This document shows, one piece after another, positions 1 to 14,300 of a DNA stretch of 64,000 bases. Within the stretch, counting starts at the first letter, position 1; each line of letters opens with the position of its first letter. A program made the translations under genes and the position numbers. The DNA is taken from positions 38,471,366 through 38,535,365 of the forward strand of contig CAIIXF020000001.1 of assembly GCA_903813345.2 (NCBI GenBank), in the 5' to 3' direction. Origin of the DNA: Owenia fusiformis (Eukaryota > Annelida > Polychaeta > Sabellida > Oweniidae). Below the pieces are notes generated by a model. That model worked only from the letters and a program-made list of their open reading frames with translations. It was not told the DNA's origin and searched no databases.

Positions 1-216
1 TACTGCACATGGAACTTTGAATAAGTGAGGTCAATTTGAGAGTAAATAATACTACCATTATATATATAAGCCTTCACTTTCAGTTTAAAAGAATAAAAAG
101 CACGTCTGAAATAATATTTTTGAAAAAATGTTGGCCTTGCTTCATGCCTTGCTTGACCGATGTGTACCATCTTGTTTGCATGTCATGTCATGTGTAACTT
201 TCAAAAAACAGCTTAC

Positions 217-2357
217 CAATACAATGTTGGAGATACCAGTAAGGTAGTCAATTCCAGTATGATCCACATTGACACGTAGTATGATGCACACGCACGATAG
301 AAACAAGAAAACTGCTGTTACTAGAGACTTCTTCAATATCCATCTAAAACATAAAATGTCCCCGGTAATAATGATTCATGGAATAATTTACAACTGTTTG
401 AAATAATGTTGGATGTAAATAAATGTTCGTATAAATGTTCCGCCGTAATTGGACACAAAAATGTGAATTAAATAGTACTAAACGGTACAGAATCCTCTCA
501 GCAATTTATAAACCACCACAATGTTACGATATAATGGATTGAAGTGCCAGGACCACAAAAATAGGATTTTACCCCTTGGGACATGTCAAACTATGATTAT
601 ACAAATCAATCTGTACCTACCTTATGATTTCTAACTTCTCCCTATTTTTCACATAATCCAATTTGTGTATATTATTTAAGACAAGTATATTGAAAACCTG
701 CCATATCTACAAAGAGAAACGTGATGTGTTGTCATACTCATAGAAATTGTAGCTTTAATATATAACTTGGGTCTAGAAAACATATGCGACTATTTAGTTC
801 AACGCCCCGTGTACATTCCCCTCCAACGGCTTAAGTGTACATGCTTGTATGTGATAGGGGGTCAAATATTGAGACAGTCAATATAGATGTTCTCATGCAA
901 TAATTTAACAGACTTAATAAAACATATCATATATCTATATCTGGTATATGTATATAAATGTGTTCGATTGACAAAGAGTATTCTTACGAAGAGATAAAAG
1001 TAAGCATTAAGCATCATTCTTACCACAAGCATTAAAAGCATAGCAATGCTGAATAAATAAAACTGCCATGATTGAACGGACACCCAGCAACTAAAATAAG
1101 CAAGAAAGACACACATATTGCAGCTGATATATGAAGCAACTGAAGACATTGAACGAAATGCAAAGCATACTGTACACACTGCTCATCCATTAATCTTAAC
1201 TACGATTTCTACGATTCACGCTGACATGTCTATAACTAAGAATAATGTACTCACAAATGTCTCTGACTATAAGGCATGTCGTCTAAAATTGAGGCTATGA
1301 CAACAGGTAGACTGAATATAAATGGCACACCTGAAAAATAAAAGATCATGTTTTATTACATTATATTTGAAGTTTCTTCACGAAGGTTGACTTTATTACA
1401 TCAACAACATTACAACAAGGTGTAGACCATGTATGGAGTATGAGTTATGTGTTAGCACGGGGCTCCAATCATGAAGGCAATGAAAGATTTTAAACGTACG
1501 GAAATATCTTAAATAATTTAAACAATTAATATAATGCTAATTACGTATACAACACATTTTTAAAAATTCAACCAAATAATGAGATAAACCAGAGTACTTT
1601 ACCTAGAATAAGTCCAGCCTTCCACAAAATATTGAATTTTGACTGAATTTTATCCAGTAAATTCAAGTAGAGATCAGTGGATGTAGTAAGCTGGATGCTC
1701 AATGTCATGATGTAGAAACAATAAAGTAAAATATATACACTCTTACACACCATCTGAAATGAGATGACAAAACGAGATGACAATTTTGCTTAGTTTTAGC
1801 ATCTTATATTACAGCAGCGATTGCGATGATGTTAACATGCATGTACATATTTACCTTTTAAGAACCAAGGAAAGTAGTGGCATATTTTACACTAACCTTC
1901 ATATTATATCTATCCATGCCAGCTAGAAGGAGAGAAGAGAGTATAATCATCACGATGCACATGAAGATAACTGAGATTGGCCGATTGTGCTTGTAGTGCC
2001 TTGAAGTAGAACAGCATTTCATCAAAATAAACACGCAGTTATTATAACTAATAAGGATTCTCACTAGACGGTCATATATTGGATTGTGTTTATTTACCAA
2101 TCTTAATTATATAACGTTTTGAACCAATGTACGAGTATTATCCAAAGAAAATGTCAAGTCAAAATATCAATTAGCCTCTAAAGTATTACAATGTTCCGAG
2201 TCGACACCATTGCATTATTCTTCACATTTGCTTCAGATACGTACCTACGAAATATCGTATATATAAAGAAGGTTATACAGAAGCTGACTAGTGATGTGAT
2301 GTAACCCACTGTAACTATTAATGGCGTAACATGGTTGACTTCTAATTCAACGTTATC
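217..2357 (-). CDS. Adhesion GPCR: seven-transmembrane core (exons 15-21), 3' end beyond window
   Basis: Seven short exons give the membrane part. TM1 is in 2357-2245 (VTVGYITSLVSFCITFFIY). ICL1/TM2 is in 1999-1897 (RPISVIFMCIVMIILSSLLL). TM3 is in 1753-1603 (SVYILLYCFYIMTLSIQL). TM4 is in 1330-1255 (PFIFSLPVVIASIL). The ECL2 cysteine and TM5 are in 1090-1024 (CWVSVQSWQFYLFSIAMLL), matching the family CW(L/V)S motif. ICL3 is in 706-621 and TM6-TM7 in 343-217 (SLVTAVFLFLSCVCIILRV, then DYLTGISNIVL). All junction phases agree. Exon 1753-1603 begins at an in-frame ATG that is simply an internal Met. TM3 lacks the usual W.L.EG.YLY sequence (here SIQLTTSTDLYLNL), so receptor output may differ from family norm. 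The cytoplasmic tail is not in the window. Confidence 0.8.
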
Positions 2358-5300
2358 CTAAAATCAGAAAATCAGTAATTCATCGTAAAGAGGTCCATAT
2401 TATCTACACATTTGATGTAACTTACACACAGAGTTGTATTAACAATAGTAATAAGTAACCCTTTTGTAAGTGAAAATATACAACAACATTCCATTAACAG
2501 TATGTTCATTTATTAAGTACTGTTAGCTTTGATTTGTTAGAAACAATTGTTGATAAACCTTTGCTTGACTTTGGGTTGAATTTACAAGTTACCCACACGA
2601 ACATACCGGTACACATGATAAACTTACAGATGATGTTGAAACCAGCAACAGAGAAATATGACCAGAATTGTTACATCTACATGTTGTGTAGTTGATGGAC
2701 CAGCCAACAACATTACATCCATCAAGGTCCCAATATCCATTTGGAAATAACCTATAAAATATATAACATTGTATTAGGCGCTTATAACTCTACAATTGTC
2801 AATCATAATTGTAAGGCTCCTAGGGTTGAACCTCTAAACTCTACAACATAAAGTAAATCAGTAGTAAAATAGTCAAGCCTTACTATACTAAACATAAAAC
2901 AATGTTTTTTAATCTATATTCATGGCTGTTTAATTAAAGTATGAGAGTATATCTGTATAAATCGTCCACAATTTGATTATGTATTATAATATTAAAATAT
3001 GGTTACCTCGATTTCCATTGAGCACATCTTATACGCAACTTCTTTTCTTGAGACTGAAACTCAAAGAAGACGTGAGTTTGTAGTCTCGTGCTTCAAAAGT
3101 ATACTATTGATTTCCCAGTACAAATATTTAGGAAAATATAATGAATCAAAAATCATTAATCAGGCGATTGAATATTATCAATACACTTTTATTTCAGGTT
3201 TAGCAACAAATATACAGACAAGATTTTGTGATATCGATTTTGCATTCAAACAATTTCTAGGACTCGTTTATTATACAAGACATGAAAGGTCGATTTGGAC
3301 TTGACCCAAGATTTGTGAGAGTAAACCTGTCGGGATAGTTACCTTGTCTAAGTGCTCCAATCTAACTAGTGATGGTGAGTATTCTTCGCCCAGAGATGAC
3401 GGGATATATAGTGAGTATATTTTTGAATTCACTGTGTTCTCTCTGAAACGTCAAATTTTCTTTATCAGTTCATCTTTACATACAGACAAGAGACTTCAAA
3501 CATTTTTTTATCGAATTACCTCAATGTGATACTCAAACTCAACTTTATGAAAGCTGCAAAACATCTTATTATTACAGCAGATTAAGTTACTGTATTATGC
3601 ACTTGTTGGCAACATTTAGTAAACCAATTTTACTTACCCTATTGACTCATTTGCCATAATTTGCCAAATGTTTTTGTATTTCACGACTGCAGAAAAGTAC
3701 ATCTCATCGTAAACATCAGTATCTATAAAAGATGAAGAAAATTACTATAGAATATGACATTGGAATGTAACACAAGCTACTTAGAAAGGACAAAAACCTA
3801 CTAGCTGCTGGGAAAAGCTGATAAGTGTAATAACTAGAAGGATAAAAGATTTACTTGGAACAAAAAGAATAATATAGACAAAACAATTAATTAGTCTAAT
3901 GGCGGTCGAAATTGGCATTAATATAATTTATGATTTTCTTATATTTGTACCTCCTATTACACTTAAGGGCGACTCATTCAAGATCTCGTCTTCATGTCGC
4001 TTGTATCTGACATCTGTTCTTGCCACTTTTGTAAAATTCACTTCTGAAAATTTACAAGGCACATGGTGGACAATATTGTACCTAAAACATAGCAGTGTGG
4101 GCTTGGTGACTCAAAAAGCAAGATGGCCACCCAAAAGTTAATCAGTTCTAGACCTTCTTACCATGTAACATGTGTTAAAATTTGAAGTAAATCCGTTGGG
4201 TGGTTTTCTTGGAATGGCGATGATAATGTTTATCTTAAAACTTCCAAGATGGCCATCAGAATGCAAGATGGCTGCCAAAAAGTTAATCAGCTCTAGAATT
4301 TTAGAATTATTCCTACTTAAGCTTTTGTAACCTTTTATGGGGAAATGCCATTAAAACTCTTGAAAAAATTGTATGTTCTGCAAAAGAAATGCTGAAGTTA
4401 TTATTATACTGATCGTCTAGCTCCTTCAGGACCTCTCTTTTCAAAACTGAAAATATTGAATATATTTGACATCAATAAACTACAAACCGCTGTTCAGAAA
4501 ACAGTTTCTGAACCTCCAGAATTTCCTTCAGAACAGAAATTGAAGAAAATCAATTGAATAAAGTGGTCCATTACTTTACAATATTATTTCACTTGATCTC
4601 AAAAAGTCTAAACATCAAATCATTTGAACGAAAGTTAAAGCTTGATTTGCTGAGTCATTATTAGATCTACTTTGAAAAATGCTTTCTTCTCATTACTTGT
4701 ATTTTATTATGATGCATTTTATGCTTTGTCATTTTTTGTTTCCATATTGTTTCCACGGGGTCTTTTCATTGATTTTGTGAGAAAGTCAATTGTTTTGGCT
4801 TGAAACACAAAACAATCTTGAATCTTTATAAATTGAATATATTTTAGGCCGTACTTACCTAAATTGTCTACTTTGATGGAAAGCTGATCGGAAGGCATTT
4901 TATTCAGAATATTTTGTTGTTTCTCTATAAAAGATGCCATGACGACCTCTACTACCTCCAATACCTGCACCCCGAGATGGAATGATCCCTAAACGTGAAA
5001 TTACATCAAGAACGTGAACAATACGAGATGTACATGGTATCATATTATACTACAAATAAATTGATAAAATGAATGTGCGTTTGATAACCTTCAATAATCA
5101 TTAAATATATGAATAACTTACCTTTTTCTCATAATTTGTCAAAACTCTAGATTTAGTAAGAATTTGACTAGTGACTTCAAGGGTCTCCTGGAACAAAATG
5201 GATACGTGAATTGTCAAAAGTATGGCACTTGAATTGTTCGATGTAAATGTGGTAGAATCTTATTCTAAATCTAGTAGCTGTGATAAACAATTATTTATTA

Positions 5301-8300
5301 GTTAACGATGACTAAATTACTCTAGTATGATTGAAATGCCCCGCCCGTGGTCTTTTTGGTTTTGATATTGAATCCTGAATCAGTGAATGGTGGGGAGACG
5401 TATTAAACATTGTTTTTGTGTGTTTGATCAAAGTTTGGGTTATTGGGGGTTTGTTTTCATTCAGTATAACTGGTTTTGCCCTTAGATGTTATCATTTAAT
5501 TGCAATAAGGAAACACTTTTATTACAATAAAAGTTCTGTAACAATACCTTGAAGATCTGCTGCATCATATGGTCGTCCATGAATTTATCAGAATATGAGT
5601 AGACATCTTGAAGTAGTTCCGTCAGTTTTATCAAATCACCGGCGTATATATTGTAGCCCCAATATAACTGACGAGACAGGAACATGTTCATTTGCTGGAG
5701 GATGCTGTATTCCCGAGTCACCATATAGCCATTTTTTAAATTTTCAAACTGAATATTATAAGAAAGAAGAATTAAGTAAAGCTGTTGTCAAGGTTATCTA
5801 GCTGTACATTCCCCTCTAAAGGACAACATTCACTACCAATCGGATACCCTGTTAATGTCTGTTTATGCATGAAAATATTAATGTGTTTAATTGGATTGGA
5901 AGATTATGAAAAGGATAAGTTTTTAAATCACCAATCTTAAAAAGCATTAACACGTCATCCAATAGAGGAATTGATGTTACCAAGCCTTCGTAGGAGAGCA
6001 TAGGGTATGTGTCAATTTCTTTCGATCTAGAAATCGTTACTTTCCACTTTACACGAATTGTACCTGATTTATCATTGAAAAATTATTAAAATAGACGGAA
6101 GAACTTACCAAACATGATATGTCATTTACTCTGTTTGATATGCATGTTGTAAAGATAGGCTCTTCCCAATAACATCCCGTTCCCCCACAAACACAGGCTC
6201 GCGTTGCCTTCCCTTTTAAAGTAAAAAAACAATAGTTCAAAATCAGAAATAGGAGCTTAAAATCCGAAATTGACTGATATGAATCGCTAAATACCAGCAT
6301 AACCCTTAAAGGTATTTTAAAAACAGTTACATCAGAGCAGAAACATTTTTGAGAACAGGAAAAGCATGTTTTGAATTTAGAGACGTTAACGACAACAATG
6401 CCTGTTCCCTGAAGAGGATAATTCCTTAACATTTGTAAGATTAAGTGTGATCGTTGTATAACTAAAGCGTCTATTATAAGCGAATTATAAGAAGATGGTA
6501 TGGAACTTGGAAAGAGGGTGGCGCAATAACGCAACAAAATCAGGCCGTAAGAAAACGTAAGTAGAAGACGATACTACCTTTTGATCCAGCAGGACAGCTT
6601 CTAACACTGGATGAATTGCTATATGAGGGATCCCACTTGACGTCTTTATAGGCCTCAGATTGGCATATATTTTGTCCTAACTCTGGAAAATAAAACACTA
6701 TTTGCACATCCATCGTGGGGTACCTTGACAACAAATGTGGCGCATGAAATTGTAAAGAAATTCATTTTAGGTAAAATCTAATAATTTTCACTATTTACTC
6801 ATTGTTTTATTCGAATCTCATCAGAATTTCGTTTTTCTTTGTAGCCTTCTTCTGAATATTCAAAACGACATTGTTTAAAAATTTTGACTTTTCAATATAT
6901 TTTGGAACATTAACCTAACATTTTTCAAAAATTCTGTGAAAAAAACAATAAGAGTTTCTGTGCTAAAAGGCGCCTAGTTTATGACAATAAACTGGTTTCT
7001 GTACTAAAATGTGAATATTAGGAACTTCGTTTACATCATCTTGCTTCTCTTAAAGCTAGGAACTCATGAAGGTTGCTTTATGGTTTTATCTTACCTGTTG
7101 TTAGAGATGTGTGATTGAGAACATCAATCCTACTCTCCTCACTAGAGATACCTGCCTCATTTCTAACAACACAAGTGTAGACGACAGACATGCGAATATA
7201 CTGGATATGAAGACGAGATCCAGTGGGCAGCAACTCTTCAACCATATCTTTATTTACTGGCTTGTTATTCCTTAGCCAATGGTATTTGAATTTACCAAAA
7301 TTATCATCACGTGACAGGCATGTTATACTCAATCTACTTCCGATTGGAACAATTTTATGAGAAGGATTAATGCTGACATCTGGCGGTGTGATGACATACA
7401 CGTGGAGAGTTTTATTTTCTCTGTCCAACCAATCTTCCACTTGGCAAGTAAAGTCTCCTGCAACAAACACACAGGTATATATAGTATCCACATAAGTTCT
7501 GGCGTCTGTCACCTAGCTTATGTCTTTGGAATTTTAAGTAGACATAATTTGCACAAGGTGACAGTATTACGAAATCCTAATTAAACTGTATGTGTACTAT
7601 GAGTAAGTTTTCTCTGACGTTTATAACATCTGTAGCACTGTTTGGTTATTACTGTATTAAGGTATAAGAAGTGGACGAAGAGTCTTATAACCTTCTTCAT
7701 ATGGTGTTGCACTGTGAATACTGAGCACAGACGCATGGAGTCCTCCTTCTGTCATAGGCATTCTGGTAATGTACATGTCTCTGCTTGCCCTATGCACATC
7801 CACTCTCGATCCATCCTTGTACCAAGTAAATGTTAAGTCTTTTGAGCCCCTTGACTCGCACATGAGTGTAAGTATATTTCCCTGTATCACTGGATTGGGA
7901 TCCTGATTGGAGAGCCCAACAAATGAGAATGCTGAAACGATTAGTTAACAGTTAAGGTGCTATGGAAGTTAACAGAAAATGACAAAACAAAAAATGTCAA
8001 AACCATGCTGGATTTTGAAAGCAATATATTGGGCGCATTTTCTGAAAAAGTCAAAAGATTCTGTTCAGTGACCTTTCCTGAGCACCTACTCTTAGCTATT
8101 TTTCAGTCACATTTTCAGAGGGCTGAAAAGGTTATTTCATCATGTTTATGGTCATTCTGACCATTTCCATTGTGTTCCCAGTCATGTAAATGATATGTGG
8201 AACTAGTTAAACTGACTGGAGGTCCAAACAGAACTCTGTTATCTTGGATCAAAGAAATTTCAAAATCCAACATGGTTTTGACATTTTTTGTTTTGTCATT

Positions 8301-11300
8301 TCCTGTAACTTCCTTAGCACCTTAATGATCATGTTGGGTAACATGTTTGCATTTGAGTACAAGTGGTCACATATGTCAATGGCATGTCATAAATCCAGCA
8401 GACCAAAATATTTTTAAGCACCAGGCTAGCAAACTGAGTATTTCGTGACGCGTTTAAAAAGGGCGGGTAAAATAAAAAAATAATTTAAATAGAATAATAA
8501 TAAAATATCAATTCATCTGTCCGAAAAATCATTGTTTAAGACCAAATATTGACACATTTGGACTTTGACTTATTTCCAAGAGGACCTTCTTGAGGAAAAC
8601 ATTTTAAAGAGAAATGTTACCATTCCTGGTCCTTTGAACAAGATCGAAGAAAGGTCATGCTTGAAAGGTTTGTTTGGAGTGTATTTAACATGTCAACGTT
8701 ATTTCAAAGGCAATAACTGAATACAAAATATTAATTTATTTATTTCACGGGTACCAAGCGACATTGGATGGGAAGCATATCGCATTAATAAATACATGCC
8801 ATATGATCATGATAATCATGATAAACAATGACATCATAATATCAGAGCATGTTTCCACTGAAACATGATGATGCATCGAAAATCAGAATTGATACATAGC
8901 CTTTATTAACATATTCATAGTACAATGTTTTACCTGGCTCATAATGCAACGAGAAATTTTCAGATTGAAGTCCCATCGCCAGCAAGGATGCGTGTGTGTC
9001 TGGGTCCTTCAGAATTTGTATCACGTCATTTTCATCTTTGATATGTCCAGGAAAATAAAGTTCTAAATACGCAGTCCCATCATTTATTTGGAGAGTAATT
9101 TTATGATTTCCATTTTGAAGATAGAAAAACTGCCATAGCTACATGGAAAATAAGTATAGTATATAGGGGGTGAAAAATTTGCAAGCAAAATGTTTAATTG
9201 ACCTACCAATCTATTCCTTACAATTTCAAGTACAATATTTTCTATTAAAGGTCCACCATGTACTAATTGGTGGAGTCATTGGGATTCAATGTGCAAAAAA
9301 TTGGGGGAAATATTTAATATAAGTAGTTATTACAGTAAAAATCCTTAGTGTGGGACTAAAGTGAAATATGCACTTTGGTAGTTTTCAGAAAATATGGTAA
9401 GGGATGATATGAGCCAAAAATATTCAAAAATTGAAATAATATTTTGTTTAGCTTGCTCGATAGATCTGATCCTCTTTTTAATTTACTCTTTGCATTCGTT
9501 CGACTTTGCTTCTTAAATGAGAGCTATGTCTTCATATTTGTAACTAGACTCTGTGCGAAGGGGATCTTATGCATACCAACCTTTTGTTTTACTGAACCAA
9601 ACCACTGGTCTGTCACCTTCGTTGTGTTTAAGACGTATAGCTTTATCATTGACTGAAGGTTGTCTGCAACAAAAACAGGTGTATGGCACCATTAAAAGTT
9701 ATATTGAATGGCCTTGTATGCCCAAAATACGTATTTATATTTAGAGAGGCTCATCACAATCAACAAAAGTTATTCGATAGAAGGTTCATGTATGACCTTT
9801 TCTCTCACTAGCTTTTAGTATCTCTATGTTTGTTCGATTGATGGAAAAACGTTTAGCGTCTCGATTTCGTTCACGTAGCTCAAAAAGTATGCACATTTAA
9901 CAATATCACAATCGTCAATAATACAGGGTGGTAAAAAAACGGCAACCCTAATTTTTCCTCATATCTTTGTCATTTTTGGAAATTTTGCCCTGATATTTGG
10001 CACACATGTACATCATTCAATTTCATACTAGACTGTATTATTTCATGAACATTGGACTGATAGTCGCAATACAGCACTTTAATGCCTTGGTCACATAGGC
10101 TCCGATTTTCACTACGGCGCCCGGCCGATGAGTATTTTGTTCAAAATCGGCCGGCGAGCCCGGGCATCGTACGGGCGCCGGGCGATGATCGCCACTCATC
10201 GGCCGATTTTTAGACATCGTACGGGCGCCGGCAGAGTTTTATCGCGGAGATAAAAGTTGCCGATGTCTTGGCGATTTTTTCTCAACCAAACTCATCGGTA
10301 CCTACCCGGCCGTGTCCCGTCCGGTCATCGTACGATTATCTTACGGCGCCCGGTGGCATCGCACGGTCATCTTGGGATTTTGCGTGCTGATTTGTTGATA
10401 AATATTAATAATGATTACTTATAAAGTGATATAAAGGTTTTAGAAATAATGAGGTAAGGAATTATATTTACTACACACTGTCAGAGATTTTTTATAAAAC
10501 ATAAATGAAACGATTAGGCTTACTGTAAAACAATGACACACATTTGAATGGCTGGGTGGGTGGGTAGGTTGATCTAGTCGTTCTTATATTGACATTAATC
10601 GTGTATGTCTGTCATACACATTGAATAGAGTGATACATTTTTATGCGTATATTCACTCATGCATATACCATTACAATCATTTATTTTAAAAATCTTCTGA
10701 ATGTTTTTGTGAGTACAGTATTTTCAAGGGTCACAATTTTAATACGAACGTTTACTGTCTCAATTACAGTTAATATGCCAAAGGCTAAGGATGGACCATA
10801 TATGAGGAAGGCCTTGGGAAGACAGGTGGAAAAAGACAATAACAATGCTAGTGAGCTGGTGGATGATGAAGATTTAGATGTGTCTAGGGAACAGGGCTTT
10901 CCATTTGAAATAAAGGAAAAAAATTTCAATTTCTTTGATGATAGGCCATATTTTTATGACCAAACAAATTTACGAGAACAGACAAAAGAAAGATACAGAA
11001 ATAGGCAATTTTGCTAATAGCATCAGATAGACACAGGTAGACATAGTATTTGTTTATATGAAAGATCTAAAAATGAATTAAGGTCAGAGTGCACTTTGAT
11101 GAAAAGACCACGTGCAGTATGGCAAGTGATTTTTGACGGTCATATCTTTCACCATGAGTACTTTCTGGGCATAAATACAGTGTTTTTTATTAAAACAATA
11201 TGTTTTCTTTTAATTGAAGTTCCATGTTAGTAAAAATATCAATCAAACAATTTGAAAAATTATGAATAGGGACCCCATGTCAGCATTTTCTTCTAAATAT

Positions 11301-14300
11301 TGAACCTATTTAGAGGATCTTCTTTTTCTGATTTTTATTGCATGAAAACATTATTATCCTGGAAGTCCTGTCTATCGAAGTATTTCGTTTTCAAATCTTG
11401 CATTCATGCCATGTGGAACAGTCATACTGGGTCATACAAGAATTTAGTATAAATCTAGAGGCCTGTAGATCGACCGATGTCCTGGCGGGTGCCGTGCGGC
11501 CATCGGCAGATAGCCTTGCGATACCCATGCGATGTCTTTCAGATTCAATTGATTGCGGGCGCCGTACGATGCCTGTACTAATGTGACCATACTCACGATT
11601 AGATCAAGACATCGGTGAAAAGTCACCGGCGCCCGGTCGATTTATAAATCGGCCGATGACTACTCATCGGCCGGCGCCCGGCGGCTATGTGACCTAGGCA
11701 TAAACAAGGTACCCCAGTTTTCCAATATCGTGCTGTAGGCAAACCTGCACATGTTTTCCAAACCTGTCAATGACATAACAGCATTCCTCAGCAAGTATGG
11801 CCTGAATGACACATGTGATCTTTATTTTGAGGTCAAATGTCTTTCTGGTGTTATTACCCTACACTCTATCTTTAGGGTATCCCCACTGGTAAAGATTAAA
11901 TGGGGCCATATCTGGGCTATGGGGTGCCCATTCATTGTCTGTTGTACTGCTGATAATGTGGTCATTGAAGTGGTCCCAAAGCCAATATTGTGCATCATTT
12001 GGTGTATGGGGTATGGTTCTGTCTTGTTGGAACCACTGTTGCTGCCTTTCAACCCCCTGGGTTCACCTAAAGTCCCCAAGAACTCCATGGGAATCACAAA
12101 ATAGAGTTTGATGTTGACAGTTATTGCATATCTGTTAGCATCATCAAAGGTAAAGGACCCTATCTTCTGAGAACACACTAAACTGTGCATCTGTCTGTGT
12201 GAAGGTGGCTCTCCACTACTTTATAAAGTGCTTTGCTCCCAAGAATACATAATTGTTACAGTTTACCAGTGCATCAAGTTGGAAATGGAGTTCGTTTGGA
12301 TAACAGAACAGCTCAGACAGCCCGAAAGTGGCCATCTGGGGTATGTTGCTTAAAATGCAGTAATATTGTGACTATCAGTCCGATGGTCATGAAATATGGT
12401 AGGTTGGTAGGAAATTGAATGATGTACAAATATGTAAAATTTCAGGGAGTTATTCCTTAGAATGACAAAGATATTAGGAAAAACTAGGGTTGCCGTTTTT
12501 TTGACCACCCTTGTAATATAAACCACTTTGCAAATGGTTGGGTTATTGATTAAGCATTTTTCATTATAAATGTGCAACCAAACTTATATATTCATTTCCG
12601 ATTTCAAAATGAACAGAAAATGACTAAATGAATATTGTAAGTTTTTGAACACTTATAATTTGGATTTACCTATTTGAACGCATGTTCTATTGTCTACGTC
12701 AAGTTTAAATCCCGACTTGCAGGAGCAGGTGTATCCACCAACCTCTACATCCCTGGGTAGACATAATTGGTCACAAGCTAGTGATACGCATTCTAAAAAG
12801 AAAAGAGACATTTAACGTTAATGGCTCTCTGTGAGTTTGAGCAAACTTGGCCATTGTTTTTTCATTAAAAACCGAACAACATCGATCGTTATCATTTCAA
12901 AAGTACATTCCCCTCTATCAACTTCTCGCGCGATCAGGCCTGATTGTGTTTGGTTATTCTTAACTAAAACATAGGCGTAGCCAGGGGGAACGGTGGGTGC
13001 GATCGCCCCCCCCCCCCCACGACCAATAAAAATAAAAACATGAAAAAGGAAGAAGAAAAGAGCTTTAAAATGTTTTTTATTTGAAGCTTCTAGCTCAATT
13101 TTGAATCTTTGTCATAAACCTTCGAGGAGGAGCAAAATGATTGTAGTCCGATGTATCAGATGATTGTCTTACCTGGTGGAAGATAGCCCTTTACTCTATT
13201 CTCACATTGGTTACCTTCAAACCCTGGTGGGCAATCACAGAAGTTTACCCTAGACCCAAAGAAATACCTGAAACAATATAATATAAAATATGCAAATTTC
13301 TTCTTATCGATTGCGTTTTCTCTAAAACCAAAGAACGTTTCTTCCTAAAACTTTAGGATATACTTTACAATTGTATAAGCAATATATCATGTTGAAATCA
13401 GTCTTATTGCAAACATAGTATTGATGTAATAGAATGACAATATAGTACCCCCTTAAAATGTTATTCTAGGGGGGGGGTAAAACTACTCAAAATCCTTCGT
13501 CCACCAACCAAATAGAAGCAGACATCATGAATTGATGCAGAAGGTCATCTTTCTGAAAATGTATGTCTGGCAATTGGCCCTCTGACTTCCAAAAACCCTT
13601 GCTGGAGACTGACCTAATATGTTTAACAAAACCAATGGAAACGTAGATCCTAAAAGTAATGGCTATGCTTATTACTAGATTAGTTAATAAATGTCTTCTC
13701 TCTGGTTTTGATGTTAGCATTTGTGTAATATGTATAATCATATTGCATATTATATAATATAAACCAATGTACCTGCACGAGCCTCCATTATAACATGAGT
13801 TGTTGCCCTTAATTGGATCGCAATGTGGACCATATTCGCACTCTTGGCCCCAGAACCCAGGGAAGCAATGACATTTATAACTTTCAAATCCCTCGGACGC
13901 CAAACAATTTCCTAGAAAGGAGCAGCTGTATACAGAGCAAGCGTCATATCTTGGCTGTGAATTTTCGGGTACTATCTCGTATGTTATATTGAACCCATAG
14001 ACATCTGTTAGGAAATCCTCCACTCGTATGTGCAAGTTTGTTAAGTCGGCTACATCTAGTTGGATCAGCATGTACGGCTTAGAACCGATGATAAAAGTAA
14101 TCTCGTCCTCGAAAAGGAAATTACGAATATAGCTACGTCCCATGAAGAGATTTTCATCCTGGTAGTAAGTGTATTCCGATATTTGGAATGATTCCTTCAG
14201 GTAATACTGCGTAAAATATAAAGCAATTTTCTTGCCGGGAGGTGCGTATATTAACCATGTACATTTTAAAGGCACTGGAAAATTATTTGGGAAGTTTGGA

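Larger units (their letters stand above)
9924..12514 (-). mobile_element. Decayed mariner/Tc1-superfamily transposon, internally deleted and split by a second element
   Basis: The termini are inverted copies of CAGGGTGGTAAAAAAACGGC continuing for about 50 bp, each flanked by TA, the mariner/Tc1 target site. Between 11720 and 12190, minus-strand frames interrupted by stops read WFQQDRTIPHT, then WAPHSPDMAPFNLYQWGYPK, resembling the transposase C-terminus (QQDGAPPHT...WPPRSPDLTP.DFFLWGYLK). The N-terminal half is missing, so the element is both deleted and broken. It sits in the adhesion GPCR intron between the third EGF exon and the SEA-like exon and interrupts no receptor exon. Confidence 0.8.

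Noticed and set aside
11822-12190. 122-codon minus-strand frame in the mariner relic
   Set aside because: The transposase-like residues (QQD...PHT, WAPHSPDMAP) are in a neighbouring frame; this frame is a shadow of the decayed transposase.
810-12915. GTACATTCCCCTC(T/C)A motif at about 813, 5801 and 12902
   Set aside because: Three copies in introns of one gene is suggestive, but the match is only about 15 bp with no shared flanks, so a function cannot be supported.
13487-13772. Extension of the CUB/EGF frame past 13773
   Set aside because: A clear donor (GCAG/GTACAT) ends the exon inside EGF2, and the next exon supplies the missing cysteines; the extension is intron read-through.
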